64,000 nucleotides of DNA from Nemania diffusa (taxonomy: Eukaryota; Ascomycota; Sordariomycetes; Xylariales; Xylariaceae). Of the stretch, positions 1 to 10,767 are shown one piece after another. The notes under the pieces are model-generated. The model worked only from the letters and a program-made list of their open reading frames with translations, was not told the origin of the DNA and did not search any database. The stretch spans positions 3,720,001 to 3,784,000 of the forward strand of contig JBBPUQ010000001.1 of assembly GCA_038501195.1 (NCBI GenBank), written 5' to 3'. The translations under genes were made by a program, and so were the position numbers. Numbering within the stretch: the stretch's first letter is position 1; every line of letters starts with the position of its first letter.

Positions 1-134
1 GTGTTGAAATCGGGATTGTGAGATATCAGAGCTATTTGAAGTGATCGAAGAACTAGTACTATTGAAGGGTGCTGTGGCTACTATGGTATACATTAGGCAG
101 TGTAAGGGGTTTATGAGCCACCCGATTTCAACAC
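1..134. mobile_element. Short terminal-inverted-repeat element (MITE-like) in SDR intron
   Basis: Bases 1-14 (GTGTTGAAATCGGG) are the exact reverse complement of bases 121-134, giving 14-bp terminal inverted repeats around about 106 bp of noncoding sequence. TA follows the right end, compatible with a TA target duplication of Tc1/mariner/pogo-type elements, but the left flank lies outside the window. It starts about 40 nt into the first intron of the dehydrogenase at 177-680. The arms could instead belong to a longer structure extending left. Confidence 0.45.
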
Positions 135-176
135 TAGGGGAGCCAAGGAAAGCAGGAAAGGGGAAGAGGGACTCAC

Positions 177-680
177 CTTGGTCTCGGACGCGCCCTTGCC
201 CTCCTGCTTGTAGAAGTGCTCGGTGAGCTGCAGCTGCGCGCGCACGTTCTCGTCGTAGGCGCGCCAGATGGCGGCGGTACCGACGTCGAGCAGGGGGCGC
301 GGGGCGGAGAAGCCGGCGGCGTTGAGTACGAGGACGTCGGCGACGGTGCCGGCGGTGCGGAGGCGGCCCCAGAGTGCATCGACGGCCGCCATGGAGGCGA
401 TGTCGCAGGGGATGCCCTCGACGACGACGGAGCCCACGGGCGCGGCCTCCGCGGCGAGGCGCTCCGCCGCGGCGGCGAGGACGTCTGCCCGGCGGCCGAG
501 GATGATGACGCGCGCGGCCGAGGCCTGCACGAAGCCCTGCGCGATCCCGTAGCCGATGCCAGAGCCGCCGCCGGTGATCACGACCGTGCGCCCGGCTTGG
601 GACAACTCGGGCCGCAGGGGACTGATGGCGGCGTAGGAACCTTTGTGGATTAGGTCCGTGAGGGCGTATTGTTCGAACAT
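177..680 (-). CDS. Short-chain dehydrogenase/reductase, N-terminal exon (partial)
   Basis: NAD(P)-dependent oxidoreductase of the classical SDR family; the substrate cannot be told. Translation from the ATG at 680 gives 168 residues ending at a GTGAGT donor (first intron base 176). Residues 36-43 are TGGGSGIG, the glycine-rich cofactor-binding turn, preceded by the expected VVI beta strand. LNAAG further on corresponds to the conserved NAG motif that stabilises the central sheet. A GRR after the second strand suggests NADP preference (inference). The catalytic Ser-Tyr-Lys region is missing because the gene continues left of base 1. The exon is very GC-rich, in sharp contrast to the AT-rich block on its upstream side. 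Whether the rest of the gene is intact beyond the intronic TIR element cannot be seen. Confidence 0.8.
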
Positions 681-1559
681 GGCGTCAAGTTAAAAGTGCG
701 TCTCGCAACGTCGGATGTTGTTTTATACTTCTTTTATAGTTCTTCTATAAAAGCGGTTGTCTTCTATGAGAGCTAGATGTTTCCTAGGAGATGGTAATGT
801 AGAGATCAGACAAAGAAACACGCCTACATAAGACATTGTGTCTTTATATATACCATTGTCATTCAAGCGCCGTCTTTCGCAATACTTACACCCACGGTAA
901 CACCCCTTGCTTGATAGGAGACCAAGCCCGCCCCTTAAGCAATTCGGGTTTTTGGGAAAATATGGGGGCATAATCCCGCCCAACTCATCCTTTAGCGACT
1001 CATCCCCTACAGCTAAAAAGCATCAGATCGAGGTACTGTGCCATAGGTAATGGAGCGGATGGCTTAGCGGAGGGTGGGTGCAGTACGGTGGGTGAATGCC
1101 TAGATAACCTATCGAAAGTATAGGGTTTAATCCAAGATTCATATTCATAGACAGAATAGTCTATCTAATCTACGGGAACAAGCTCCTTTCGTGAGAGCAC
1201 ATACCACGCGGCTCGTATCTAAGGGGCCAAAATCCAACATCTCCCCACCCCCGCCGTAAATAATCTCCACTTTTGTCCGACCTGTCTTCCGATGATAGAA
1301 TCAGCAACTATACCTAATTCTCACAACGACCCCGTTTCTTTTAACTCTGTCCCACTAACCATCGAAATAGTAGTGGCGCAGCTTTCTAGCGCAGACAGAG
1401 GCGAGCTTTCAAAGTCTCACGTAATATTTTTAGGTTATTTAGAAGTGCTGACGGCCTTCCAGGGAAGTTAAAATGCATTATTCACAGCTAGAGTGTAGTG
1501 CCAAAGTTGCGACAGCTTTCCCGTCTACCTGTTGAAGCAAAGATAAATGCGCGGCTTTC
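681..1559. other. Intergenic, no gene seen
   Basis: Upstream region of the dehydrogenase. An 86-codon reading frame on the minus strand (723-983) has no recognisable domain. Around 1370-1580 there are several near-repeats of GCTTTC and a loose inverted pair AACCTAAATATT / AATATTTTTAGGTT, which look like eroded transposon sequence. Nothing more can be supported. Confidence 0.4.
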
Positions 1560-2296
1560 TCACAACCTAAATATTTTAAGATATAATTTCGTTACTTTTG
1601 AAGATATAGCTAATTCTGTTTTGCTAAAAAAAACTAAAGCACATAAAGTCCTTTTTATGTTTAAACATTGGTTATAAATAAAATTAAATTTGTTAAAATA
1701 CTAGTGTTAGTTACAACTATCCCTTTGGGTGCCTTTTCGGCACTAATACATACATGTATTAGATTAACCCAATCAGATGTTTCTTTAAGCATCATATTTT
1801 TCCCCGATTGGTGCATCTGAGTCCGCTTTTCCGCTTTTCCTGTACTGGTGCCGAAAAGGCACCCAAAGGGATATGTTGTAGTTTATATGTTGCAGTACTT
1901 GCACTGCAGTTATATAAACAGATATATATAGTCACGTAAGCAGGCACTTACTTCGCACGCTAGCAGAAATTTTATATAAACAAACTTTTTTGAAAATTAA
2001 TTATTAATATAAACATTGTATAACCAGCTTTATATTTTGTTTATGTGTAACTTATATATGTTTTATACATATATAGCTTATTTAACAAATTTTATATCAC
2101 TAAAATTAAAATACCAGGTTAAAAACTATAGGTTATAAAAAGATAAAAGGGTTATTAAACTTATTTTTACAGTTTTTCTCTATTGTCTTTCTATGTTTTT
2201 TGTTAAGTGTCTTTTTATGCCATAATACTTCTAGGAATATGTTCGCAAGATCTAAACATTTTATTATTAAACTATCGGAAAAACAGAAAATAAAGC
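1560..2296. repeat. AT-rich block
   Basis: A strongly AT-rich stretch (long TTTATA/AAATTA runs) lying between the dehydrogenase and the 973-aa gene. It has no reading frame of note and hosts the MITE at 1718-1873. The composition resembles fungal repeat DNA decayed by repeat-induced point mutation, but no second copy is visible here, so that is inference. Confidence 0.5.
1718..1873. mobile_element. MITE with perfect 26-bp terminal inverted repeats
   Basis: Bases 1718-1743, beginning TATCCCTTTGGGTGCC, are the exact reverse complement of 1848-1873. The repeat continues imperfectly outward: TTACAAC on the left against GTTGTAG on the right, with a one-base offset. The interior is 104 bp and noncoding. 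Arms beginning and ending in TA suggest a nonautonomous Tc1/mariner/pogo (Fot-like) element with TA target duplication. The perfect arms imply a recent insertion compared with the decayed AT-rich DNA around it. Confidence 0.75.
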
Positions 2297-5218
2297 TTAT
2301 GAGTTGAAATGAGACTGGATGTGATCGCGTACCGAGTTTGCCTCTGCGCGGTTATGCGCGCGGTGGCCCAGCGACGCGTGGGTGTCGTGGTCGAGAACCA
2401 CGATACCCAAGCAGCTCAAGCACACATATGTTACATTTAAAAAGGGGACGCCCAGTCCGTCCGTGAAGTTGTAGGCGTCGACGCCGACGCGCGTTTGGCA
2501 AAAGGGGCAAAGACTTCTCCCCGCTCTATGCAAAACATAATTTCGCATACTACTCACCTTATGGTGGATATCCAAGAAGTGCTCCAGCCGGTGTGGACCA
2601 CAAAGGGTTCCGCTCAAAAGCTTAGCAGCACAGTAACAACCCGTCATAGGTAAAGGACGCCCCATATTTCGTGAATCGTCAGGTTCCGACTCTTCAAGGG
2701 CGTTCGGCTGGAGCCCCCACACGTTGAAGCGCTTACCATTAAATTTAGCTGGATCAGTGGCTGCTGTCTGGCTACAGTCAAAGCAGGCGTAGGCTCTCAT
2801 AGATGTAGCTATAAGTTGAAACCCGCTCTCTATAACCTGTCTGCTGGCGTCATTGCAACCGGTGCAAATCGGAATGCCATCCCTCGTGTGAGATATGTCC
2901 TCGCAGAGTGCGGTTGTAGGCTTGTTACACAACCCCTCTGCTTTGTGCTCCAGGCAAGACAACTGTGTATCAGGGGTGGGGTTGCTGGGGTACGGAACGG
3001 TTCGGAGCGCGGGCGTGCTAGTGGGGTTAGGGTGGCGAGGCGGCGGGAAACGAACGAGAGCGGCGGAGGCGCGCTCGGGATTGGTCCAGGGCAACTCGGC
3101 ATACGCGCTTATGTCTAGAGCATGGGTTAGGTCGAAGATGGTCAGCGTAGGGCCCGGGGAAGGGGGGGCTTGCAACTCGGGAGCAAGGCGATACAGCATA
3201 GTGCCATGAAGCCCGGAAATGCGGAATTCGTCACCTGGTGGGATCACGATAGGGTGTGAGCCGGGTTCGGTGGACCTCGGTATACTGCTACTGGCGGGGG
3301 CGGGGCCGGAGGCTAAGGGCCGGGGAGTGGGACTGGGGCCCGGGCCAGGTAGAGGGGGAAGTCCAAAGGGTAGGGTTCGAAGCTCTAATTGGGGCCGAGC
3401 CGGAGTGCGCAAGGCCGCGTCACATTTGTACCCCGGCGGCAACGGTAAGTCACCCCCAGCTAACCAATTTGTAAATTGAACGTGAAAATCGCGCGGGAGG
3501 TTGTATAGACTTCGAAAAATATCTGGGTCGCCCATCCCACCCAGCCCACCCTTCATAGCAGAAAGATAGGGGTAGATTTCCGTGGCAACCCCCGCGCCCC
3601 TGGGGAAGGTCCCTTGGTGGCTAGTGCGAGCGCAATTCGGATCGTTTCTAGTTACACAGCATTCGCAAGGGCTTGCTCTATCACACTTGGACCCGTGATC
3701 CTTGCAATTTGTGCAACGGGAAAATCTGGCAGAGCGTAAGAGACCAATACCAGGGCGCGGCGGAAGGGCGATATCTTCAACAACACAACACAGTCCCCAT
3801 TGGCTACACCTACTGCAGCCCTTCTGTTCACCAGTCACGGTATCTATAGACCAGTTACAGTTTCTCCAATTTAAGCTATCACGCACAAAACTGGAACAAA
3901 GGCGACACCTAATTTTATTTTTTCCGCTAAAAGGGATTCGACCGAATTCGCGGTGCGAGATCCAGGGATTGGCGGCAGAGGCATCGGGTTGGTTGAGTGA
4001 TGGGCTAGGCTGATTCGACTGACTTAGGGGGCCGTCGTCTGCACTGGGCATTCTGAAATTCGAGGGGCCTAGAAGGTTGTTATTTGGGAGAGCCAATGAA
4101 TCTCTGGACTCTATTGGGACTGCGGCGACCTCTTCTGGGATGCCACCAGAAAAACCTTTGTTGATTTCAGTTTTAACCCTTTTGCTACTAGGTTCATCGA
4201 TTTCTTCATCTGAAGAAAGCCTCCTTTTACTATTAGAAGCATTAGCTTGAGAAGTACTAGCTTGAGAGAAAGCCTCGCTTGGCTGTGGCGTATCATATAT
4301 AGCTGGAAAATCAGGGATAGCGAGCGGTATCTCATTTGGGATGTTTTTTGAGAGATTCAGTAAATCAATACCTGTATTGCCTTCCATTGGAAGAGGCACA
4401 ACAGATGTATTCTCGTTTTGTTGGAAACTTGAAGTGTTGGGAAAGTTAGAGAAATTACCAGCAAAGCCGTCACTTGCTGGAAAAGCAGGGACTTCGCTTA
4501 CACCAGTATCCGGCAATGAGAAACCAGGGACTAGAGTGTTGTTGTTTGGTATATCAAAATTTATACCTGCGAAGTTGTCATCTAAGGGGAAGTCAAAGAC
4601 AGCTGGAGTACTTTCGTCTGGTACACCAGGAGTGCTGTTGTCTGCGGGGAACATGCCTTTGCTTGGGAGCGGAGGATTCCCGCTTGAGTCTCCCATGGCA
4701 ATGTCTGGCATTGGAAAGTCGAAATCAAATTCAAAATTGGGTAGATGAGGAATACTTGCGTTGTTAGTGCCAGCTTGTGAACCTTCCACCAAGAGGCTCT
4801 CATCAGCACCTTCTGTCGTGGCGATTCCAGGCATCATAGCTGGGCTTTCGAAAAGGATGGGTTGCGCGAGTGTTGTATTCGGTAACGCTGCGGGAGCAGG
4901 CAGAAATAATGGAGACTGATTAACTGGATTAGAGGCCTGCGTGATACTCGTGAATATACATTGCCTCCCAGATAGCTGACACAGTTCACAATTCAGTGTA
5001 TATTCATTATAGGTAATTTCGCAAGGGAGTCGGTGGATAAAACAGTAATCGCATCGGGACTGATTCGGGTAGAATAACTCCCGCCAAGCAATGAATTCTT
5101 GATCTCTTTGTCCACCTTGGAAATGCTCCTCAACTTCGAAAGGATTGTAGTCGGGTTCGACAGGGTTAAAACTGCGTGTAAAAACGAAACCCCCGGCATT
5201 CCATACCCTATTATCCAT
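2297..5218 (-). CDS. Uncharacterised nuclear-type protein with three Zn2Cys6-like modules
   Basis: Single 973-codon open frame from the ATG at 5218. I recognise no named family. Residues 56-87 carry C-x2-C-x6-C-x10-C-x2-C-x6-C, the spacing of a fungal Zn2Cys6 cluster but without its usual basic run. Residues 502-529 carry a second full match (C-x2-C-x6-C-x5-C-x2-C-x7-C). Residues 438-478 hold an expanded version (C-x2-C-x12-C-x13-C-x2-C-x6-C). Residues 331-349 contain KRR...SSKRVK, a likely bipartite nuclear signal. Residues 150-330 are acidic, Phe/Pro/Asn-rich and low-complexity, like an activation region. The C-terminal 220 residues contain more CxxC pairs (for example CPFC and CLSC) and a His-rich patch, suggesting another metal-binding fold. 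It lies next to the AT-rich block and MITE. A regulator or chromatin-associated role is inference; the open frame over nearly 3 kb argues that it is functional. Confidence 0.75.
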   Translation of the reverse strand: MDNRVWNAGGFVFTRSFNPVEPDYNPFEVEEHFQGGQRDQEFIAWRELFYPNQSRCDYCFIHRLPCEITYNEYTLNCELCQLSGRQCIFTSITQASNPVNQSPLFLPAPAALPNTTLAQPILFESPAMMPGIATTEGADESLLVEGSQAGTNNASIPHLPNFEFDFDFPMPDIAMGDSSGNPPLPSKGMFPADNSTPGVPDESTPAVFDFPLDDNFAGINFDIPNNNTLVPGFSLPDTGVSEVPAFPASDGFAGNFSNFPNTSSFQQNENTSVVPLPMEGNTGIDLLNLSKNIPNEIPLAIPDFPAIYDTPQPSEAFSQASTSQANASNSKRRLSSDEEIDEPSSKRVKTEINKGFSGGIPEEVAAVPIESRDSLALPNNNLLGPSNFRMPSADDGPLSQSNQPSPSLNQPDASAANPWISHREFGRIPFSGKNKIRCRLCSSFVRDSLNWRNCNWSIDTVTGEQKGCSRCSQWGLCCVVEDIALPPRPGIGLLRSARFSRCTNCKDHGSKCDRASPCECCVTRNDPNCARTSHQGTFPRGAGVATEIYPYLSAMKGGLGGMGDPDIFRSLYNLPRDFHVQFTNWLAGGDLPLPPGYKCDAALRTPARPQLELRTLPFGLPPLPGPGPSPTPRPLASGPAPASSSIPRSTEPGSHPIVIPPGDEFRISGLHGTMLYRLAPELQAPPSPGPTLTIFDLTHALDISAYAELPWTNPERASAALVRFPPPRHPNPTSTPALRTVPYPSNPTPDTQLSCLEHKAEGLCNKPTTALCEDISHTRDGIPICTGCNDASRQVIESGFQLIATSMRAYACFDCSQTAATDPAKFNGKRFNVWGLQPNALEESEPDDSRNMGRPLPMTGCYCAAKLLSGTLCGPHRLEHFLDIHHKVSSMRNYVLHRAGRSLCPFCQTRVGVDAYNFTDGLGVPFLNVTYVCLSCLGIVVLDHDTHASLGHRAHNRAEANSVRDHIQSHFNS

Positions 5219-6180
5219 GTTGATTCTAGATAGCCCAAGAAAGGACTATGTGAGGCTGGGTGTATTTCTTGATGCTGTGCAAGTGTTGTTGAGGTTACTA
5301 GTACAATTGCAAAAAAAAAAAAAGGCGCGGTCTTATAGTTGAAGGTCATTTCGGGGTTGAATACTGTTGTATAGGAAAACAAAGCCCCTATTGCTGCGCT
5401 AGCCCAGCTCAAAGCCGTGGGTAGCTAGACTACGGGCGAGGCAGGATAATCCGACTGTATAATCCCTTTGTTGCTTGTTTGACTTTCTTTCTGTGTGCAG
5501 TAATACCCTATCATCTATGTGATTGGTTTTATTCATAGGGTAAAGTATCACGCAGTTAACTAAATATGACCTGTTGGTTTAATAGGGTTAACGTATAACC
5601 ATCACCGGATGAATAAGACATCGCAAAGATAAAGGGGACAGAGAGATGGAAGTTGGCTCGATGAATACTACCCGTGGCCGTTGAAGGGTGAATCTATGAC
5701 TGAAACACTAGAAGACTGCGACGCAAAATAAGTAAAGAACATTACAAAAGGTATGAAAAGACCGGATGGGAGATATCCATGATCTCATTTTGATCTCTTG
5801 TCAGCTGGAGCAGCCTCCCAACAAAACATTCTGTTGCCCATCCCAGTTGATTTGTCGATCCTGGGGACAACGATGACAGTGGCATAACCCCCCTCCCCCC
5901 CAACGATCTATGATCGCTTCATCATCCCTAGCGCTTCTTTCCGCCGGATGTTGGGATTGCTCATTCCATGAAAACCCGGTAGAAAACCCCGTCCGACTCC
6001 TTTTATATCATGTAGGGGCATGCCGACATAGGCTTATATATGTCGTCCAAGCCGCCAAAGTCATCGCCAAAGTCATCCACCGTCGTGGATCGAGATCGAA
6101 GTGACATAAGTCCAATGCCCGTGGAGACCCGTCTCATTATGGTCTGAGATGGTCCTGCGTTCTGGATGGATTTGAGCTCG
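5219..6180. other. Intergenic, no gene seen
   Basis: Common upstream space of the 973-aa gene and 3' side of the Ras gene. It has a short A-tract near 5310 and an inverted pair TACCCTAT...ATAGGGTA near 5506-5541. Reading frames here are short and unremarkable. Confidence 0.4.
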
Positions 6181-7053
6181 CTATAGAATCACACATTTTG
6201 AGCAACACCCGGCCTCTGGCTCGCCATCCATCATTTCCATCTTATCCTGCCCGTTGGCACCGCCACCCCGACCGTTATTCGCTGAAATGCCACCTAGATT
6301 GCGGTCGTAGCTCCGAATCTCACGCACGACCTCGAAGAAGGCGGCCTCGACGTTGATGCGAGATTTGGCAGAGGTTTCAATATATGGGCATCGGAATTCC
6401 GCGGCGCTCCTTTCGGCCTCTGGGAAGATTGTTAGTTGGACCGGCAGAACGCGGGACGATGGCATTTATAATTACTTTCTCTTGTGACCACACGTTCGTG
6501 TTCGAGATCACATTTGTTGCCGACTAGAACAACGGGGAAGTGATCGCCCTCCTGCTTGCCCTTGACCCTCAGGATTTGTCTATGTAGTGCATGGATCTCA
6601 TCCAACGACTCCTGAGAAGTTATCGAGAACACCAGCATAAACCCTTCCCCATTGACCATGTACTGTTCTCTCATTGCGGCATACTCCTCCTGTCCGGCGG
6701 TGTCGAGAACGTCGAGGAGGGCGAGTTCTTCATCGATGATGCATTGTTTTCGGTACGAGTCTGGCAGCGTAGAATGGTCAAACCACGGGGCAAACAGGAG
6801 AAGAGGGCGCGATGGGCGAATTGCAACATACCTTCAATGGTTGGATCATATTCATCGATGAAATGATCCTGGGTCATTTGAATCGTCAAGCATGACTTTC
6901 CCACGCCACCTCCACCAACAACTACAACCTTATACTCGCGTAAGAACTACGTAGATAGGGGGTGAGCGACAAACACGACCGGATAGACACAAGCTGCCAA
7001 TTGGTCTGGCATATGACTAGAGTCCACGATGCTCGACATACCTTGGACGCCAT
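6181..7053 (-). CDS. ras1: Ras-type small GTPase
   Basis: Membrane-bound GTP/GDP switch, in fungi acting upstream of cAMP/PKA and MAPK pathways that control growth and morphogenesis. Spliced model: 7053-7042, 6946-6832, 6760-6476, 6419-6181, giving 216 aa. All introns are GT-AG, and the last has a CTAAC branch site. Visible motifs: P-loop GGGGVGKS (residues 15-22), switch I YDPTIED, DTAGQE in switch II, guanine-binding NKCD and ETSAK, and a C-terminal CCSKCVIL. The cysteine before the CaaX box is a likely palmitoylation site. The N-terminus MASKFLREYK places it with the Neurospora ras-1 type rather than ras-2. X = Leu in the CaaX box would favour geranylgeranylation over farnesylation (general rule, not tested). 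The first coding exon is only 12 nt (MASK), confirmed by the need to join AAG to TTC in frame. Confidence 0.93.
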
Positions 7054-10000
7054 CGTGTACCGGACAAGGAATTCCTCCAGCCAGGGTCTCGGCGACAGAC
7101 GTTAGGTCAGGTGGACGTTGACAACGGAGGGTATCCTCGTGTGACAGCACAGCAAAGTACAGGCTGGACTGGAGAGGAGAGGCGGTCGAGGAGGAGGCGG
7201 ACGTTAGTTGAAAGAAAGACGTTGCGCACCGACGTGAAGCGTTGCGTTGCAGGGACGAGATGAGGCAACGGGGAGAACAGGAACAGTAGTTTTGTTGTTG
7301 TAAGTAACTTGTGCCAGGCTCGGGCGGCTGGCTGGTGCTGGTGCTGATCCAGGGATCAATTAGTCCAGACGACAAGATTAGGTAGGTAAGCCAAGGATAG
7401 TAGTATGTACCTATACTACCTAACCTATACTAGTATATACGTAGTAGATAGGATAGGGTATGTAGAATGTGTGGAGATGCACCGGGCTTGATCGGCTTCT
7501 ACTGGAGAGGTGGTAGGTATACTGCGTGCGTATCCAGTAGTGGACAGTACAAAGCACACAATCAAAAGGACAGTGGATTAAGCAGAAGAAGGAGAAGAAG
7601 CCGCCTAGAAGAAAGAGACCAGGAAAATAGAGTGCCGAAAGAAGAATGGCGTCTTAGATAGCGCAGGGAGCCGTTGTACTATGTACAGCAGATACTACAA
7701 GTACCTAATGTAGCAATAGATACCTTAGGTAGGTAGGTAAGTATACTAAGATACCAAAGTGTAGAAGGTTACCTCTTACATGGTTTGGAACTTAGCAAGT
7801 GACCTACCTACCTAAATACCTACATGTAGGTAGGCACTTCAAGCTTAGAAAAGGGAGACAATTGTGGCTGCTAAGTGGGTGATCAATCGCTGACAGCGAC
7901 TGGCGGCAGCTACAATTTGGGTCTTTCAGGGGGACGGGGTGGAGGGGACTTACGCAGTAGATTGTCCGGGGGTGCTGACCTATTTGCTCCGATTTTAGCG
8001 CTTAAAACAACCTGCATAATGATTATTATAACTAAGGATGATCAGCAACACTAGAATTCATGGGGCAGCCAGCTTTCCCTATCTTGGTATGCCATTTTCG
8101 TGCAGTGTTCAGATACCTATATACCTAGGTACCTGCTTGTACGTATACGTACAGCAGGAAGACTTCTCTTATTATTAGTGAATACTATAGGTACATAGGT
8201 GCATATATATATTTATACTTACTTACTTGTAGATACATATGTAAATATTTCCCGATTTCGTCAAAGGAATCCTTCGAGGACAATTGCAACCCCCTGGTGT
8301 AAAAATAGGTACATGAGTGCTGGGTGCCTTTAACAGCTCTGAACCTGTGCAGCCAATGAGGTGCTAAAAGTTGGTGTGCGGTGCAAATCTCGGAATCCGT
8401 CAACAGAAAGATGACAATAAATCTTCCTATCCCCCTTGCCTACTATAGAACCCCCCGATAGACGCACAGCTGCCAATACTAGGAAGCAGACATATCCCTT
8501 TGCGTGTACAAGTCAAGTATGCTGGTTAGTGTTCGCGATTTTCTGCTTGTGCTTTGCTTTTTTCATTTTAACCCCGAAACAAACAAGCTTTTCTGTTTTC
8601 TAAGTCGCGAAACCTAGCGACACATCATGCACAGTGACATCTCCATCACCGGTATCAGTTGCGCTACATAGTGTATATCCATACATGCGTAGGTAGTAAG
8701 TATATGTAGTGTCCTATTGGTATGTATGTACACTACTTGTATGGAGCTAGAGTAACTTGAAAATAAGAGCCCACCTGCATACGCCTCAGAGGCTTCCTAG
8801 ATGGTATGTGAAGTGGTAAGTACCTATATAGTGGGTGGTAAATTAAGGGGTAGGAAAAGATTTTCAAATTGTGGCTTTATTTGTGGCTGGTTAAGTGTGG
8901 CTAATTATGGCACAAAACCTTATGGCACACGGAGGATGGCTTCGAGGCATGTGCAGGTGGGCTTGAAAATAATGCCTCGAATGTTGTACATGTATGTAGC
9001 GTGTACATTGATTTAGACTGTGCACCTTCAAATACCTGTACGTACCTACAAAATGCAAAGATCAATGCACCCACCACCGGAGATACCGTCTATATCGTGA
9101 CATTTGTTATTCACACTATTCTTATTTTGTACTGCGTACACAGACCAATACATGAGTGGGTGGAGTTCAAATTATATACCTATTCGTGGATGTAAATATT
9201 ATACACCTTGTTCTTCCTGATATGTAGGTGTAGGTACAAGTATGCGCACGAGTAGTGTAGATGAATTCTCTATAGAAATTGGGGTTTAAACAAAGTACCG
9301 AGGATAATTCGAAAGATGTATTAAATGGGCAAGAAATGATTGGAACAATACAACCTGTGCCTAGGGTGCTACGTATGATGATCGGTTGCACGCTGTTGAA
9401 TAAAATGAGCCTCATTTCCTTACCCACGAAGCCACCCGATTAGTCTAGCTCGTCCGCTCAACGGTCGAATTACCGACCTAAGTGCACCTCCTCTTTTAGC
9501 GCAGATATAAGAAACCCCTTAACGACAGACAGCCTACGGGGCAGAGAGCCAATCATGGCAAAGCCTATAGCTGTTGATAAGTACATACACGTATGTATAC
9601 AGTAGCGAGTATTGGGAGAGGGAGTGGGCCTATTCTTAATTTGGTAGTCCTTCTCGAACCATTTTCCAGATTGTTTTATTTGCTAGGCTAAAGCTTCTAG
9701 AAGTTCTGGAACGTTGCGCAAATCGGGGAAACAAAGGGAGCAAACGATGCAAGGACCCGGAAATAATATAAAGACATAAATACTATCTAATATTTGTAAA
9801 CTTAGGTACTTGCCGCTGTTGACAATCTTCATGCACGTCAATGCACTACAAGTCGTGAACCTTTTGGTTTAGAGGGGAAAAAAGACGGGGAGCATAGCAA
9901 TGTGGCATGGGGATATATGTATGTATGTATGTAAAATCACCAATCAACTGTGATAACTACATACCTACCTGGATGTAGGTACCCTACAGAGTACGTATAG

Positions 10001-10767
10001 GTAGATACATGTACCTACTAGGCATACAAAGTACAGAATAAGGTAAGTATTAGGTACCTACCTATCCTTATATATATCTATATATGTACATGCATAAAGA
10101 GTTAGGTATGTGATAAAGGATAACCACTAGCAAACCCTCGGGTTAATTAATTATGACTTAAATGATGCGCAACACAGGCCACAAAGAGCCTACTTATCCA
10201 AACCAATAACAACTATGACCTTATGTAGGCAGCAGCGGTGCTAACCCTAAAGTCTACCTAGGTAGGTTTTTAAAAGCGTAAATAACAAGTACCTACCGAC
10301 AGCAAGGTCTATGCATCTAATGAGAATGTTGCGTTTAGAAGTACTTCTATTTAAGCAATATATGCCCATATCTAGGCAGAATTAAATGTACATAAAAAAC
10401 CTTGTACCCTTGATAGATCGATTTGATTTGTTGCTTACACTTTTAAAGACCTGGACTTAGGGGTTAGCACCGCTCCTGCCATGTAGGTCATAGGCGCCAT
10501 TAGCCTGGACGAGTAACCGATTTGTCTATTATCGATTCGTAATTGGACGGCGAGCTGGGATGCCTATCCTAAGTTCCCATTGCGCAAGACCTCTCTACAT
10601 GAAACGGCCTAATCGGCGAAAGATCGCTAACCCACATGGCGGCTATTTAAGATGAAGCTTTAACTAACTGTACCTATTGTATTGTATATTATGTAGGTAT
10701 ACTAATCATCTTATTATTTGAGCATAAGAAGTACGAGCTACCCCGCCCAATTCAGCAAGCAGTGAGC
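7054..10767. other. Intergenic, TACCTA/TAGGTA-rich
   Basis: About 3.7 kb without a supportable gene. TACCTA, TAGGTA and related GTACGTA/GTATGTA words recur densely (7380-7450, 7725-7830, 8116-8240, 9950-10080, 10255-10300), and (TATG)n occurs at 9915-9933. The upstream side of Ras near 7100-7300 is purine/pyrimidine-skewed. All frames are short, with no domain. Confidence 0.5.

Noticed and set aside
723..983. 86-codon minus-strand frame with Cys and Arg clusters
   Set aside because: No recognisable domain, lies in the dehydrogenase upstream region near decayed repeats.
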